Source: Halocaridina rubra (taxonomy: Eukaryota; Arthropoda; Malacostraca; Decapoda; Atyidae). From it: a stretch of DNA of 64,000 nt. The translations under genes were made by a program, and so were the position numbers. Below are positions 10,698-23,676 of this stretch, one piece after another (within the stretch, counting starts at the first letter, position 1; each line of letters starts with the position of its first letter). The stretch lies in NCBI GenBank assembly GCA_037179515.1, contig JAXCGZ010007599.1, positions 1-64,000 of the forward strand, read 5' to 3'. Below the pieces are notes generated by a model. That model was not told the DNA's origin, did no database searches, and worked only from the letters and a program-made list of their open reading frames with translations.

Positions 10698-13522
10698 GAC
10701 TGTTATACACAAATGCTGATGGATTAGCTGGTAAGGCAGTAGAATTAAAAGATAGGATTCACAACAGTAAGGCAGATATAGTAGCAATTACAGAAACTAA
10801 GTTGAGTGAGGACATAAGCAGTGTCACAGTTTTTCCTAAGGGTTTCAGAATACTAAGGGTTGAAAGATCTGAGAGGACTGGTGGAGGGATAGCACTGCTC
10901 ATAAGTGAAAGGATTCAAGTCGAAGAAATAAACTTGGCTATAGAAAGTGAGTTCAAGGAATTTCTTGTTGCTCGCATAAATACTGGGTCAGAGAGCATTA
11001 TAATAACTGTTGTATGCAACCCACCAAGGAACCAAAATAGGCTTGAAGTTTATGAGGAAAGTCATATAGGTACTATTGAAGTCATAAACTCAGTTGTTAA
11101 CATGGCACGGGAAAAAAAATGTAGGATTTTGATTATGGGAGACTTTAATCATAAAGAGATAGATTGGATAAATCTTGACCCACACAGTGGTGAGGACTCA
11201 TTCGGGGCAAGATTCCTAGATTGCGTACAAGAGAATTTCCTACACCAGCATGTAATGGAACCAACAAGGGCCAGGGGTGGGGATGAGCCATCACTACTTG
11301 ATCTAGTGTTCACAGATAATGTGTTGGATATTGAAAAAATTGAGTATGAACCACCAATTGGAAAGAGTGACCACTGTGTGTTGTTGATGGAGTATATCAT
11401 TGAAGATATTCTTCCTGAGAGTAGAGGAACTGAGGACATGAGGAGGAACTATCGGAAAGGAGATTACATCAAAATGAATGAGCTTTTTGCAGTTATTGAC
11501 TGGAGAACCTTATTTTACAACAAATCTGTGCAAGAAATGTATGACATCTTTTGTGAGAAATATGGGAAGATAGTAGATTGCTGCATACCTGTCACCAAAG
11601 TAGGTGTAATTCATGCCAGAGAGAAATGGTTTGATAATGGGTGTAAAAGAGCTAAGGAGTGGAGAGACAAATGCTGGAAAAGGTATAGGAGGAGAAAAAA
11701 CATAAATGCCTGGCAAACCTACAAAAGAGCAAGAAATGACTACCTAAGTAAAAGGAGAGAGGCAGAGAGAGACTATGAGAGGGACATCACCAGGAAGGCT
11801 AAAGAAAATCCCAAGCTATTCCACAGCTTTATCAGAGGAAAACTGAAGGTAAAAGAACAGGTTTTAAGGCTAAAGAGAGCGGATGGAAACATCACTGAGA
11901 CGGATGAAGAGATCTGCAAAGAACTGAACAAGGAGTTTCAGTCAGTATTTACAGTAGAAAATACCCCACCCCCTCAGATTGCAGTGATAGAAGCTCAAGG
12001 GCCGGTATTAGAGAACATCAACCTTACAGCCACAGAGGTATGCAAAGCGCTGATGGATTTAGATGTTCATAAAGCTACAGGTCCTGATGACATATCCCCT
12101 CATGTGCTTAAAAAATGCGCAAACACAATATCAGTGGCACTAAGTATCATATTTAAGGAGTCACTGGAGTCGGGGGAGATTCCAAGATGCTGGAAACAAG
12201 CAAATGTGATACCTATCTTCAAAAAGGGAAGGAGGGATGCGGCTCTGCACTATAGACCAGTTTCCTTGACCAGCATAGTTTGCAAAGTTATGGAGAAACT
12301 ACTAAGGAAACATATCTCTCTTCACTTGGAATCCTTCAACTTTTTGTCAGTGAGGCAACATGGCTTCAGAGAAGGTAGATCAACAGTAACAAACTTATTA
12401 GAATTTTATGATGAGGTAAGCCAAATCTTACAGGAAAGAGAGGGCTGGGCAGATTGCATATTCCTAGACTTCCAGAAAGCGTTTGACACTGTTCCTCATG
12501 GGAGACTTATTAGGAAGCTGCAATCAATGGCTAGAATAGGTGGAAATGTTTTGGAATGGATAAAAACTTACTTAGAAGGAATGGAACAGAGGGTTAGAGT
12601 AAGACACTCAGTGTCTGAATGGAGAAGAGTTAGTAGTGGAGTTCCACAGGGTTCAGTTTTAGGGCCACTTTTGTTCCTTGTATATGTAAATGACCTACCA
12701 GAGTCTGTAAATTCATTCATGAATATGTTTGCAGATGATGCAAAGATTGTGAAGAAAGTAAAAAACGAGAACAATGGTAGAGAACTTCAGGAGGATCTAA
12801 ATAATCTGCATGAGTGGTCAGAAAAGTGGCTAATGAAATTCAATACTTCAAAATGTAAGGTAATGAGAATGGGTACAAGTGCAAGAAGGCCCAAGCTTGA
12901 CTACTCGGTGGCTGGAGTACAACTTCAAGAGACAGAAAATGAGAGAGATCTAGGAGTAAACATACTGGCAGATTTGTCTCCAGAAATACATATAAATGGC
13001 ATAGTAAGGGCAGCATATGCATTCTTATCAAATGCAAGGGTAGCCTTCAGGCACATGGACAAGGAAATGTTCAGAAATATTTATGTAACCTATGTGAGGC
13101 CAAAACTCGAATATGCAGCCCCCTTTTGGTATCCGCACTTGAAAAAGCACATAGCTAAGCTTGAAAAAGTTCAAAGACATGCCACGAAACTGGTGTCAGA
13201 AATACGCAATCTCAGTTATGATGAGAGGCTGAGGGAATTAGACTTACCATCACTCGAAGCTAGAAGAGTGAGGGGGGATATGGTGACAGTCTTTAAATTC
13301 CTTCATGGTTATGATAGAGTGGATAGGGATCGATATTTTGATATGGCTGGCTCTAGAACTAGAGGTCATAGTTTGAAGCTTCGTAAGAAAACTTCTTTGC
13401 AGGATGTAAGGAAATACTTTTTCAGTGTAAGAGTAGTTGATAATTGGAATTGGCTAAGCGAGGAGGTAGTTAATGCTATCTCAATCCATAGTTTTAAGGA
13501 CAGGTATGATAAGTATGACTAA
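10604..13522 (+). CDS. CR1-like LINE ORF2 (endonuclease-reverse transcriptase), copy 2, uninterrupted
   Basis: Open for ~972 codons; the TGA closing the frame upstream is at 10,601. Endonuclease domain (~res 30-260): LLYTNADGLAG, ITETKL, GGGIALLIS, IMGDFNHKEIDW (~178) and SDHCVLLM (~254), giving the Glu, Asp-Asn and Asp-His catalytic residues of exonuclease-III-like EN. RT (~res 450-760): IPIFKKG, YRPVSLTS, QHGF, motif A FLDFQKAFDTVPH (~620), motif B SGVPQGSVLGPLLF, motif C MFADDAKI (~709). The C-terminal region has VQRHATKLV and RRVRGDMVTVFKFLHG, a hallmark of CR1/L2-like elements. No ATG occurs in this frame before the middle of the EN domain (~11,102), so translation probably depends on ORF1. 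The intact frame implies recent activity, although the copy's ORF1 is broken. Confidence 0.9.
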   Translation, partial: RTEEKFSLQSSSRQRGDKEDNDRRSGDGASLRLLYTNADGLAGKAVELKDRIHNSKADIVAITETKLSEDISSVTVFPKGFRILRVERSERTGGGIALLISERIQVEEINLAIESEFKEFLVARINTGSESIIITVVCNPPRNQNRLEVYEESHIGTIEVINSVVNMAREKKCRILIMGDFNHKEIDWINLDPHSGEDSFGARFLDCVQENFLHQHVMEPTRARGGDEPSLLDLVFTDNVLDIEKIEYEPPIGKSDHCVLLMEYIIEDILPESRGTEDMRRNYRKGDYIKMNELFAVIDWRTLFYNKSVQEMYDIFCEKYGKIVDCCIPVTKVGVIHAREKWFDNGCKRAKEWRDKCWKRYRRRKNINAWQTYKRARNDYLSKRREAERDYERDITRKAKENPKLFHSFIRGKLKVKEQVLRLKRADGNITETDEEICKELNKEFQSVFTVENTPPPQIAVIEAQGPVLENINLTATEVCKALMDLDVHKATGPDDISPHVLKKCANTISVALSIIFKESLESGEIPRCWKQANVIPIFKKGRRDAALHYRPVSLTSIVCKVMEKLLRKHISLHLESFNFLSVRQHGFREGRSTVTNLLEFYDEVSQILQEREGWADCIFLDFQKAFDTVPHGRLIRKLQSMARIGGNVLEWIKTYLEGMEQRVRVRHSVSEWRRVSSGVPQGSVLGPLLFLVYVNDLPESVNSFMNMFADDAKIVKKVKNENNGRELQEDLNNLHEWSEKWLMKFNTSKCKVMRMGTSARRPKLDYSVAGVQLQETENERDLGVNILADLSPEIHINGIVRAAYAFLSNARVAFRHMDKEMFRNIYVTYVRPKLEYAAPFWYPHLKKHIAKLEKVQRHATKLVSEIRNLSYDERLRELDLPSLEARRVRGDMVTVFKFLHGYDRVDRDRYFDMAGSRTRGHSLKLRKKTSLQDVRKYFFSVRVVDNWNWLSEEVVNAISIHSFKDRYDKYD

Positions 13523-13547
13523 GTATAAAATGGAACCGATGATGAGA

Positions 13548-13611
13548 CGGGAAGATACGAGCTTTGGGCTCTTTCCCGTAAACACAATTAGGTAATCACA
13601 ATTAGGTAATC
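13548..13611 (+). other. CR1-like LINE 3' UTR hairpin and 14-bp terminal repeats
   Basis: Just after the ORF2 stop, CGGGAAG...GAGC-loop-GCTC...TTTCCCG (13,548-13,578) folds into a two-part stem. It is followed by ACAATTAGGTAATC at 13,584 and 13,598, where the element ends. Copy 4 has the same hairpin (56,811-56,841) and repeats (from 56,846). CR1/L2-type elements are known to end in short tandem repeats rather than poly(A), with a 3' structure recognised by the RT; that role here is inferred. Confidence 0.75.
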
Positions 13612-13632
13612 ACATACATACATACATTCATG

Positions 13633-13779
<147 letters not shown>

Positions 13780-13806
13780 CACTAAGCTGTTAGCATATAG
13801 TTTAAA

Positions 13807-13999
13807 ATGGTAGGAAAAGGCCCATTAAGGAAAACAACGAAGATATATTTGAAGTACTTATTAAGTTCGTGACCTTTTCTGGACACCTTCTAAAAGTACA
13901 ATGGTTGTACTTTGAGAAAGTGGCAAGGAAAAGTCACGAAATTAATAAGTACTTCAAATATATTTTCGTTGTTCATTTTAATGGGCTTTTTCCTACCAT
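13807..13999. mobile_element. Snap-back hairpin MITE (193 bp)
   Basis: The left arm from ATGGTAGGAAAAGGCCC (13,807) pairs with a right arm ending GGGCTTTTTCCTACCAT (13,999). The arms are ~95 bp each, roughly 85-90% complementary by eye, with only a few bases at the centre (~13,903). There is no coding capacity. It is flanked by (TA)n on both sides, so target duplications cannot be read. It may be a foldback MITE; a transcript would form a pre-miRNA-like hairpin. Confidence 0.85.
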
Positions 14000-14007
14000 A
14001 TATATAC

Positions 14008-16866
<2,859 letters not shown>

Positions 16867-17585
16867 ACTTAGTGTAATGGAGTGGTAATATTATACATAG
16901 TGCATACTAATTCAAAGTTAAGTTCTACCTTACATATTTTGTTGAGAAGCATCATTCCTATTCTAATCTAATTCTAGTGAGAAGAAGAGTTATCTTCTTC
17001 TCCCGCCAACTCTGAGAGATGTCCGATGACACCTGCAAATAGATCCAGGCATTTCCTACATATTTCCGATATCCTACCCTTACTAATATAATAACCCTAT
17101 TTCAAAAGCCACTAAGTAATATATATCATACTAATAATATATAGGGTAAGTTATGTATATAATGACGGGTTATTCTAGTTTATTTAGCCGGTTCTAACTA
17201 ATTAACATGTATATCCTATCCTAAAACCGGTGTGTTCGTGCTCATGCCCATACAGGAAACCTATCTAACCCTTAATGCAGGGGAACCAGAATACCTAACC
17301 CAACCTATTACAATTGGCAACTATATCACAACTCGCGATGAGAATTACAACTGGCCTATCCTAATGTATTTGCCTGTTATCTGACCTGACGTTTTTATTT
17401 TCTTACCTAACCTAATTATGTCCTACTAAGCCTAACTGAATTTTGTCTAGCCTAAGCATAGCCTAGACTATGCCTATACTTATTGTTTTGGACTATGTAT
17501 TTGAACTTAGCCTAGACCTAGCTAATCTCCTATTGGTTTATTAGGCTATTACCTATTATTTCATCACGTCAGTCATTGGGAATGT
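16867..17585. other. No recognised gene; possible remnant 5' region of the Gypsy element
   Basis: AT-rich sequence containing many CCTA-type short motifs (CCTAACC, CCTAGAC). No ORF with resemblance to a known family and no confident LTR pair could be found. Confidence 0.5.
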
Positions 17586-17589
17586 AGTT

Positions 17590-18905
17590 CTGTATGATGA
17601 ACCTGAGAAACTTTCATCCTATATAGATAGGGCTTAATTGCATATTAAGAAAGATAAGCAAGTTCCTGCTTTTCTGTCTGTTATGTGTTCTAAACTTTTT
17701 GGTCTATTTACGGAATTAGTGAGTCCGAAATATCTAAGAAATGTGTGTTGGAGGAATTAATCTCCACTCTCAACAATCGCTACAAACCCCAGGGTATAGT
17801 GATCTATGAAAGATTCAAATTCTAACGAAGGTGTCAAAGAGACCATGAAAGTGTAACTTCTTTTGTTGCAACTCTAAAGTAACTCGCATCGACATATGAA
17901 TTTGGGGACAAATTAGAGGAAATGTTAAGGGATAAACTTGTAATGGGTCTTCGGGAAGAAAGTACTCAGCGTGTTCTCTTGACAGAGAAGAAGCTCACCT
18001 TTGCCCAAGCAGTGGAGATGACTATCACTAGGGAAACTGCGGAGAAGGATGTCAAGGAGTTTGGTCAAAAACCTCACAATAATGGTAAAGAAGTAAATGC
18101 TGTGAAAGTTAAGGCTAAGAGTTCTTTTTACAAGAAGAATCAGAAGCCTGATGGATGGAAGGAGAAAGGTAAAAAACTGACAAACCATGTAGTGGATGTC
18201 ATCATTGGAAAAATGATTGTCCCTATAAAAACGCTGAATGTTTTCTGTGTAAGCGTATTGGGCACATTTCTAAGGTCTGTTTTTCTAAGGGTAAGAACAA
18301 TTCTACTAAATCTGCTGTGGAGCCTAAGGCTATAAGTCCTATTGAAACTAAATCTACTGGTGATCCGACTACAGAAGGCTGTAGTGACCATATTTTTACT
18401 GCAAACTCGTCAAATTTGTGAGATCCCTACTATGTGCCAGTTACCTTGGATGATTGTGCTGCTGTCCGGATCCAAGTGGATACAGGTGATGCTTGTACTC
18501 TTATCAGTGAACAAGAATTTTTGAAGTGTTTTCCTAAGGCTAAGCCTACAATAATGCCTTCTAAGACTAAACTGAAGAAGTATGGAGGTTCCAAAACTCC
18601 TGTGTGGGGAGATTTGGGTAAAAATCAAGTTCCAAGGTCATGTTATAGAGAATCAAGCTATCGTAATAGTGAAGGATTCTGGTCCTGACCTATTAGGTCG
18701 TGATTTATTGCCTGCTCTAAACATTAGCCTAAGTCTAGTGCACAGTGCTGTGCATGCTATTGCTGAGAAGTCTGTCGTGGAGAAATTCCTGATTTGTTCC
18801 GAGAAGAATTAGGAGGTTATAAGGGAATGGAAGTTTCTTTTGAAGTGGATGAGGCAGTATTATCTAAGTATTACAAGGTTTGAAATGTACCATATGCTAT
18901 GCGTG
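17590..18905 (+). pseudogene. Gypsy LTR retrotransposon remnant: gag, zinc knuckle, protease, start of RT
   Basis: Several frames together encode a Gypsy gag-pol start. The gag core is at 17,600-18,120 (FAQAVEMTITRETAEKDV is typical of the Gypsy capsid end). Two zinc knuckles follow in another frame, the second a perfect CX2CX4HX4C (CFLCKRIGHISKVC, ~18,236-18,280). The aspartic protease has VDTGDACTLIS (~18,476) and GRDLLPALNI (~18,700), followed by FPDLFREELG of the linker to RT. The match stops near 18,905 before the RT catalytic region. In-frame stops near 17,635 and 17,825 and frameshifts at ~18,180 and ~18,615 make it dead. No LTRs were recognised. Confidence 0.75.
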
Positions 18906-19690
18906 TTATGTTTCTTACCTGTTAAAGATAAGTAGATGGTTGTAAAGCTCTATGAAGCTCTATAATTGTATATTATGTGTAGTCATCATAATACATATCC
19001 CATTCTCGTCGTTAATGTAATAGAGATGAAGTGGGGTGGATATGCATACACTAACTATACTGTAACTGCTTTTATTTCGTTATGCCATTTGTAAAAGGGT
19101 ATAAACTCTAACAAATTCTCAGTCTTACAAGACATTCTCCTCAGACAGTGACAGTCTTAAGAAATCTCAAGTTGAATCTGTTCTGAAATATTAAAGTTAA
19201 AATCCACTTGAAAATAATTAAATACATTCTTCCAAAACAAAAGGCTAGTATGCACGAAATATACAGTCCAAATAAAAATTTATGACACATCACCAAGTAA
19301 ATATTGGCTGACCTTAGTTAGATCACTAATGGTGGGAAATCTGTCCGACTGTTAACTGCCTGACAGACGACTACCCAACTGTCAATTACCATGCAGGCAA
19401 TTTTCTGACAAGCACAAATGCCCAAGGTTAGGTTAAGTTATATAAAAACAGTCGGACATATTCCCATAAGGCAGTTGTCAATTGGCACTGGGCAGTTGTC
19501 CATTAGGCAATGACCTAGAACCATTAAACAGAGAACGCTCTTCAAAACAAACTTAGTAACAGTAATTCTATCAGGTCTCAAAAAACATCATATTAGTAAA
19601 ATAAAATTTGGAACACAATGCACTGGAAGTGCTGATGAAATGAGCAAAACTGATTTAAGAAAAAAAAGAATAAACTGGAAAAATGCTGCC
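18906..19690. other. No gene recognised; short repeated GGCAGTTGTC-type motifs
   Basis: Between 19,365 and 19,530 the motifs CAACTGTCAATTACC, GGCAGTTGTCAATTGGC and GGGCAGTTGTCCATTAGGC recur in both orientations around a transition near 19,430. This looks like the end of a small DNA element, but no complete terminal repeats or target duplications were found. The remainder is likely the 3' UTR side of the zinc-finger pseudogene. Confidence 0.4.
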
Positions 19691-20924
19691 TCACAAACCA
19701 CTCAAGGGATCCCGGACACCCTTTCCCTCAACTTCATTATCTGGTAAATCCTCCATCTTCACAAAAAGAAAATCTATCTTTACTGGTTCATGAATAAGGC
19801 TATTACAGGTGTTCTTTGCTATGGTGTCATCAACCCCTTCCAAGACATTTACTTGTTCATATCTTTCATTGAGTTCATCTACAGGTAAAATATCTTCCTC
19901 TTTCATGCTAAAAAACTCATCTTTGGCCTCTGTCTTTGGTATGAAAACTGCAGCATCCTCTTTCTCCTGATTGCTATTAAAGAGGTCTGAGGAAATTTCA
20001 GGATCATGTTTAGGTGCTTGGACAGATGGAGTGCTACTTCCATCACATTTTGCCACTGACTTAGAAGCATCTGAAGGTTCGGTATTTTTTGAACACTTTT
20101 GAAATGCACTGACAACAGATGCTTCATAATTCCTGAAGATGTGAATCTAAATTCTTTAGAGGACCAATTGCTTTGCCTTCAGCATGCAGTCTTTTCATGT
20201 GCTTGCTCCGATTGGATGAATTACCGAATTGTTTCCTACATATACAACATGAATAAGGTTTCTCTTTTGTATGCCTTCTCATATGGTTATTAAGTCCAGG
20301 TTTTTGGGAGAAACTCTTTTCACAAACACTACATACATAAGGTCTTTCATGAGAATGTGTTCACATATGGACAGTTAAATTAAATTTCAATAAAAAATTC
20401 TTCCCGCAGTCACTACAAGTATATGGTTTTTAATTTGTGTGTATTCTCAAATGCTGGCGAAGGGAAGATTTTTGGGCAAATCCTCATCCACATTCATTGC
20501 ATTTGAAGGGTTTTTCTTTTGTATGTACTCTCATGTGTGAATTGACATTGTTTGAATGGGCAAAGAACTTGTCACATAAAGGACAAAAATGTTTCCTATC
20601 AAGATGGTTGTTTAGATGATTGCGAAGATGACATTTGCGTTTAAAACTTTTGTCACATGGTTCACGAAAGGAAGTCTTCTCTTTGGTATGAAGCCACATA
20701 TGTCGTACAAGACTGCTCATATACTTAAAACTTTTTTCGCAAGTGCTGCAAGTGTTTGGCTTTTCTTGTGTGTGCACTTTAAAGTGTTCTTTTAAATTGT
20801 ATTTATAAGGAAAAGACATGCCACATTCAATGCAGGTAAAAGATCTTTCTCTAGATTTCGTACAAACAATTGAACTTGGAGTATTCTTTGCACTACTACT
20901 CACACTAAATGCTTCCATATTCAT
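19691..20924 (-). pseudogene. C2H2 zinc-finger protein pseudogene, eight fingers plus acidic tail
   Basis: On the minus strand an ATG at 20,924 opens a frame with eight classical C2H2 fingers in a row, for example FTCIECGMSFPYKYNLKEHF and HFCPLCDKFFAHSNNVNSHM, with linkers of the HT-KEKP type that marks DNA-binding fingers. Finger 3 lacks its first Cys. In-frame stops interrupt finger 5 (TGA after CNECG), the linker after it (TAA) and finger 6 (TGA). After the last finger and a TGA, a frameshifted acidic segment of ~120 residues follows (20,056-19,691; KEEDILPVDELNERYEQ). A sequence resembling a 3' splice site (GACATTTAG) lies just upstream of the ATG. The original protein was probably a transcription factor; this copy is broken. 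No poly(A) or target duplication was found, so the retrocopy origin is open. Confidence 0.8.
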
Positions 20925-21880
20925 TACAAATGTAACTAAATGTCACAGAGGAGATATAAGATTTTCTTTAATATGTCCAGACTACATTAAGACTGCTTTA
21001 TAAAATAAATGATACTTAATTTTGTATCCTATATTCAGTCTCATATGTCATACACTGTGTGTTTATACTACAGTTTTCTCACTATTCAACATGGATTTGA
21101 CATTTTACATACGGAAGTATCTAAGGACATTTTTTCTGTAATATACGAGTCTAATTCCATATATGGAGTAGCGTAGATCACAATAAGTCAAATAATGTGT
21201 AACTAGACGCAGAGGATTCGATATATAACATTAGATATGTATTTCTATCTTATGAAAAATTCACTGGAGGTTATATATAAATATGCTATAGCATGTCATG
21301 CCTTCAATACAAGCATGGTAAAGACTCAATTTTAATATATTTTCCTTTTAGACATAATGCTCTTGAAAATATCATTCGATGTCATGACATGATAGTTACA
21401 TCTCTCAATCAAAAATCTTCTTCAGTTCTGAAAGAGAAAATATATAATCAAATTTATCTGCCATATGATCATCTAATTAAAAACTTCCTAATCACAAATT
21501 ATTTACTTAAGAATTAATCAAGTAAGGTCATAAACAAACAACAAAAAGTGTAAATCACCAACTACTCAGCTATCTCCCACAGGATATATAAAAAGTTCCA
21601 TATGATATGAAAGAAAAAATTATGGGAAAATAGAAAAAAAATATTTTGCAATAGCTATCTGAAGCTACACATAACTAAATCCATGATAATTTTCTACAGT
21701 AATTCTGGTATACTGTATATTATGACAACACAATAGTGTACCTTGTAGTACACCAAGGATTAAGTCACTGAAAAAAATACTTCCAAAAAAGCAAAAATAT
21801 ATCTTGTAATACCATTCAAACTTAAATCTAAACTGCTAAATAACACAACAGTTCTCAAATTAATGTAGCCACGAATAATA
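20925..21880. other. No recognised feature
   Basis: AT-rich non-coding sequence; no tandem repeat, terminal repeat or conserved ORF seen. Confidence 0.55.
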
Positions 21881-22349
21881 CAGGGGGTCCCCGGTTTACG
21901 ACAGGGTTCCATTCCTGACAGCTGTCTTAACCCGGTTTACATCGTAAGTCGGAAAACTCCTAAATACGAACCTAGGTCCCCCTCCAATGCTAAAATTAAA
22001 TAATTTAACATAGAAACATAATCTACGTTTTTAATCTACAACATAAAAATAGTATAAGTACACTATACAGTACTGATTACCTTTACTACTGTGGTTGATT
22101 TGCATCATTAGTCCTATAACTAACTTAGGAATCGTCGCATTTCATCATTTGGCTCTATATGCATACGTGTCTTCAACACAATATCGACATTTATCGCATT
22201 ACATATCAAATATATATTAAAGTCTATACAGGGGTCCACATTTAATGTCAGGGTTCCGTTCTTGACAAGTGACTTAACCCAGATTTCAAGGTAAGTCGCA
22301 AAACACCTAAATTCAAACCTATGTACCCCACAAAAGTTACAAATAAATA
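21881..22349. repeat. Tigger-like terminal-repeat fragments
   Basis: Two related blocks begin CAGGGGGTCCCCGGTTTACG (21,881) and CAGGGGTCCACATTTAATG (22,228), each continuing with GGGTTCC(A/G)TTC and TGACAGCTG or GACAAGTGACTTAA. A relative is at 60,860. The layout (CAG start next to TA, then GTTCCGTTCCTGAC) resembles the pogo/Tigger ends elsewhere in the window. The hAT element sits inside the second block; its sequence resumes after 28,546. Confidence 0.5.
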
Positions 22350-22703
22350 CTCTAAGGCAGGGATTTTCAACCTGGGGTATGCAATGGGTCTGTTATGGGG
22401 TATGCCCTTCACCACGGGTTGTTAGGGGGTATGGCCAAGTATGCACTTCAGTCCGTGTGACTAACAATGCGCTGAATTGTATGAGTATTGCACAGGAATA
22501 GAGACGCGTCAATTTAAAGGTAATTGGAGATCCTTTCCATATAGATGTTGCTTCTGCTAATGATGATATTCAGTCATATCCAAGTCGCAGAGGAGCCTCT
22601 TTACTCTCTGTTATTTTTCCTATCAATATATTTGTGTGAAACTGGATTATCTAGCTCACTGATCATAAAATCAAAACTAAGATCTCAACTGAATGTTAAA
22701 GCC

Positions 22704-22936
22704 TATCCTGCATCTAGGTGGTAATATTGCTAATTGAGAATTATATAATTGTATAAATGTAGCTTCACGTACTGTTCCTGTGACCACCTTGAAGGGTGCC
22801 TCTCAGGGAAATTGTCATACTATATAAAAGAAAGGAAATAACTAGAAGAGGGTATATCAGCAAGTACAGACTCTAGAGTAGCAGCCTTATTCGAGGGCAA
22901 GGTTCACCCATCCTATTAGCCATGAGTGTAGAAAGT
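22704..22936 (+). repeat. 5' LTR of the Gypsy element, 3'-truncated
   Basis: Collinear with the 3' LTR from TATCCTGCATCTA to about CCTATTAGCC(A)TGAGTG. It then departs, missing roughly the last 110 bp, together with the primer-binding site. It also lacks a ~31-bp segment that the 3' LTR has near 27,838-27,870. ACTATATAAAAGAAAGGA (~22,820) is a likely TATA-type promoter. Confidence 0.8.
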
Positions 22937-23400
22937 GGGAGATGCTGCAAACCTACTTATGACAGGCAAGGACTGGACCACCAGGGATGATTGGCATATC
23001 TTCAAATCGGGTTTTCTGCAGTGTATGTCACCCTTAGCTGAACCTAGTGAAATGTGTTGGTTTTTAAGAGACATAAAAAGGAGGCCAGGGGAGCAGTTCC
23101 ATATGTTTTGGGGCAGGATCACTAAAATAGAAAATGCTGTTTGGGGCCTTGTGTCCCCACCATTCCGAGATTTCCAATCAGAGAGTGGTGTTGGTTATTT
23201 GTGAACGAAACACACCTCCTAATGCACGTTTATACATAGATCGTACACTGTCTACACAACAGAACATGTGCACAGTGCTCAAATATTTGTCTTGCTCCCA
23301 ACAATTTGACACCTGAAGATAGTGATAATGAGAAACATGCAGTGACTTCCTCGGATCCACCTAATCCCAGTCATACACCCCGGTATTCTGTGGTTCCAAT
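22935..23400 (+). pseudogene. Possible Gypsy gag remnant
   Basis: The short frame at 22,935-23,204 contains DDWHIFKSGF and PGEQFHMFWGRITKIENAVW, resembling the capsid region of retroelement Gag proteins, and is continued in another frame to ~23,316 (CERNTPPNARLYIDRTL). Its position between the 5' LTR and the protease supports gag. Frameshifts and an early stop make it non-functional. Assignment is by position and weak resemblance. Confidence 0.5.
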
Positions 23401-23676
23401 AATCGCATCAAATCCACATGGAATAGGACAGATTTGTGGAAATTAGCCTAAATATCCTTGGGGTTCAAGGAGGCCTTAAGGTAACACTTGCACTAGGTGT
23501 CAAAACTGCAAAGAGTAAAGTCATTCGCAATTCGAGTATAGAGTCAATGTACAGCAAAGAAACTTGCAAGTTGATGGCCAGCGGCCACCGAAAAAAGTGT
23601 ACCACCCACCAACCCATTTAGCACAGCCAACAGGTCAGCAAAACCATAGAAGCTAAGTAACACTGAAACAGATATT

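Noticed and set aside
16867..17585. 5' LTR of the Gypsy remnant at 17.6 kb
   Set aside because: No second matching copy downstream and no TG...CA or inverted tips could be paired.
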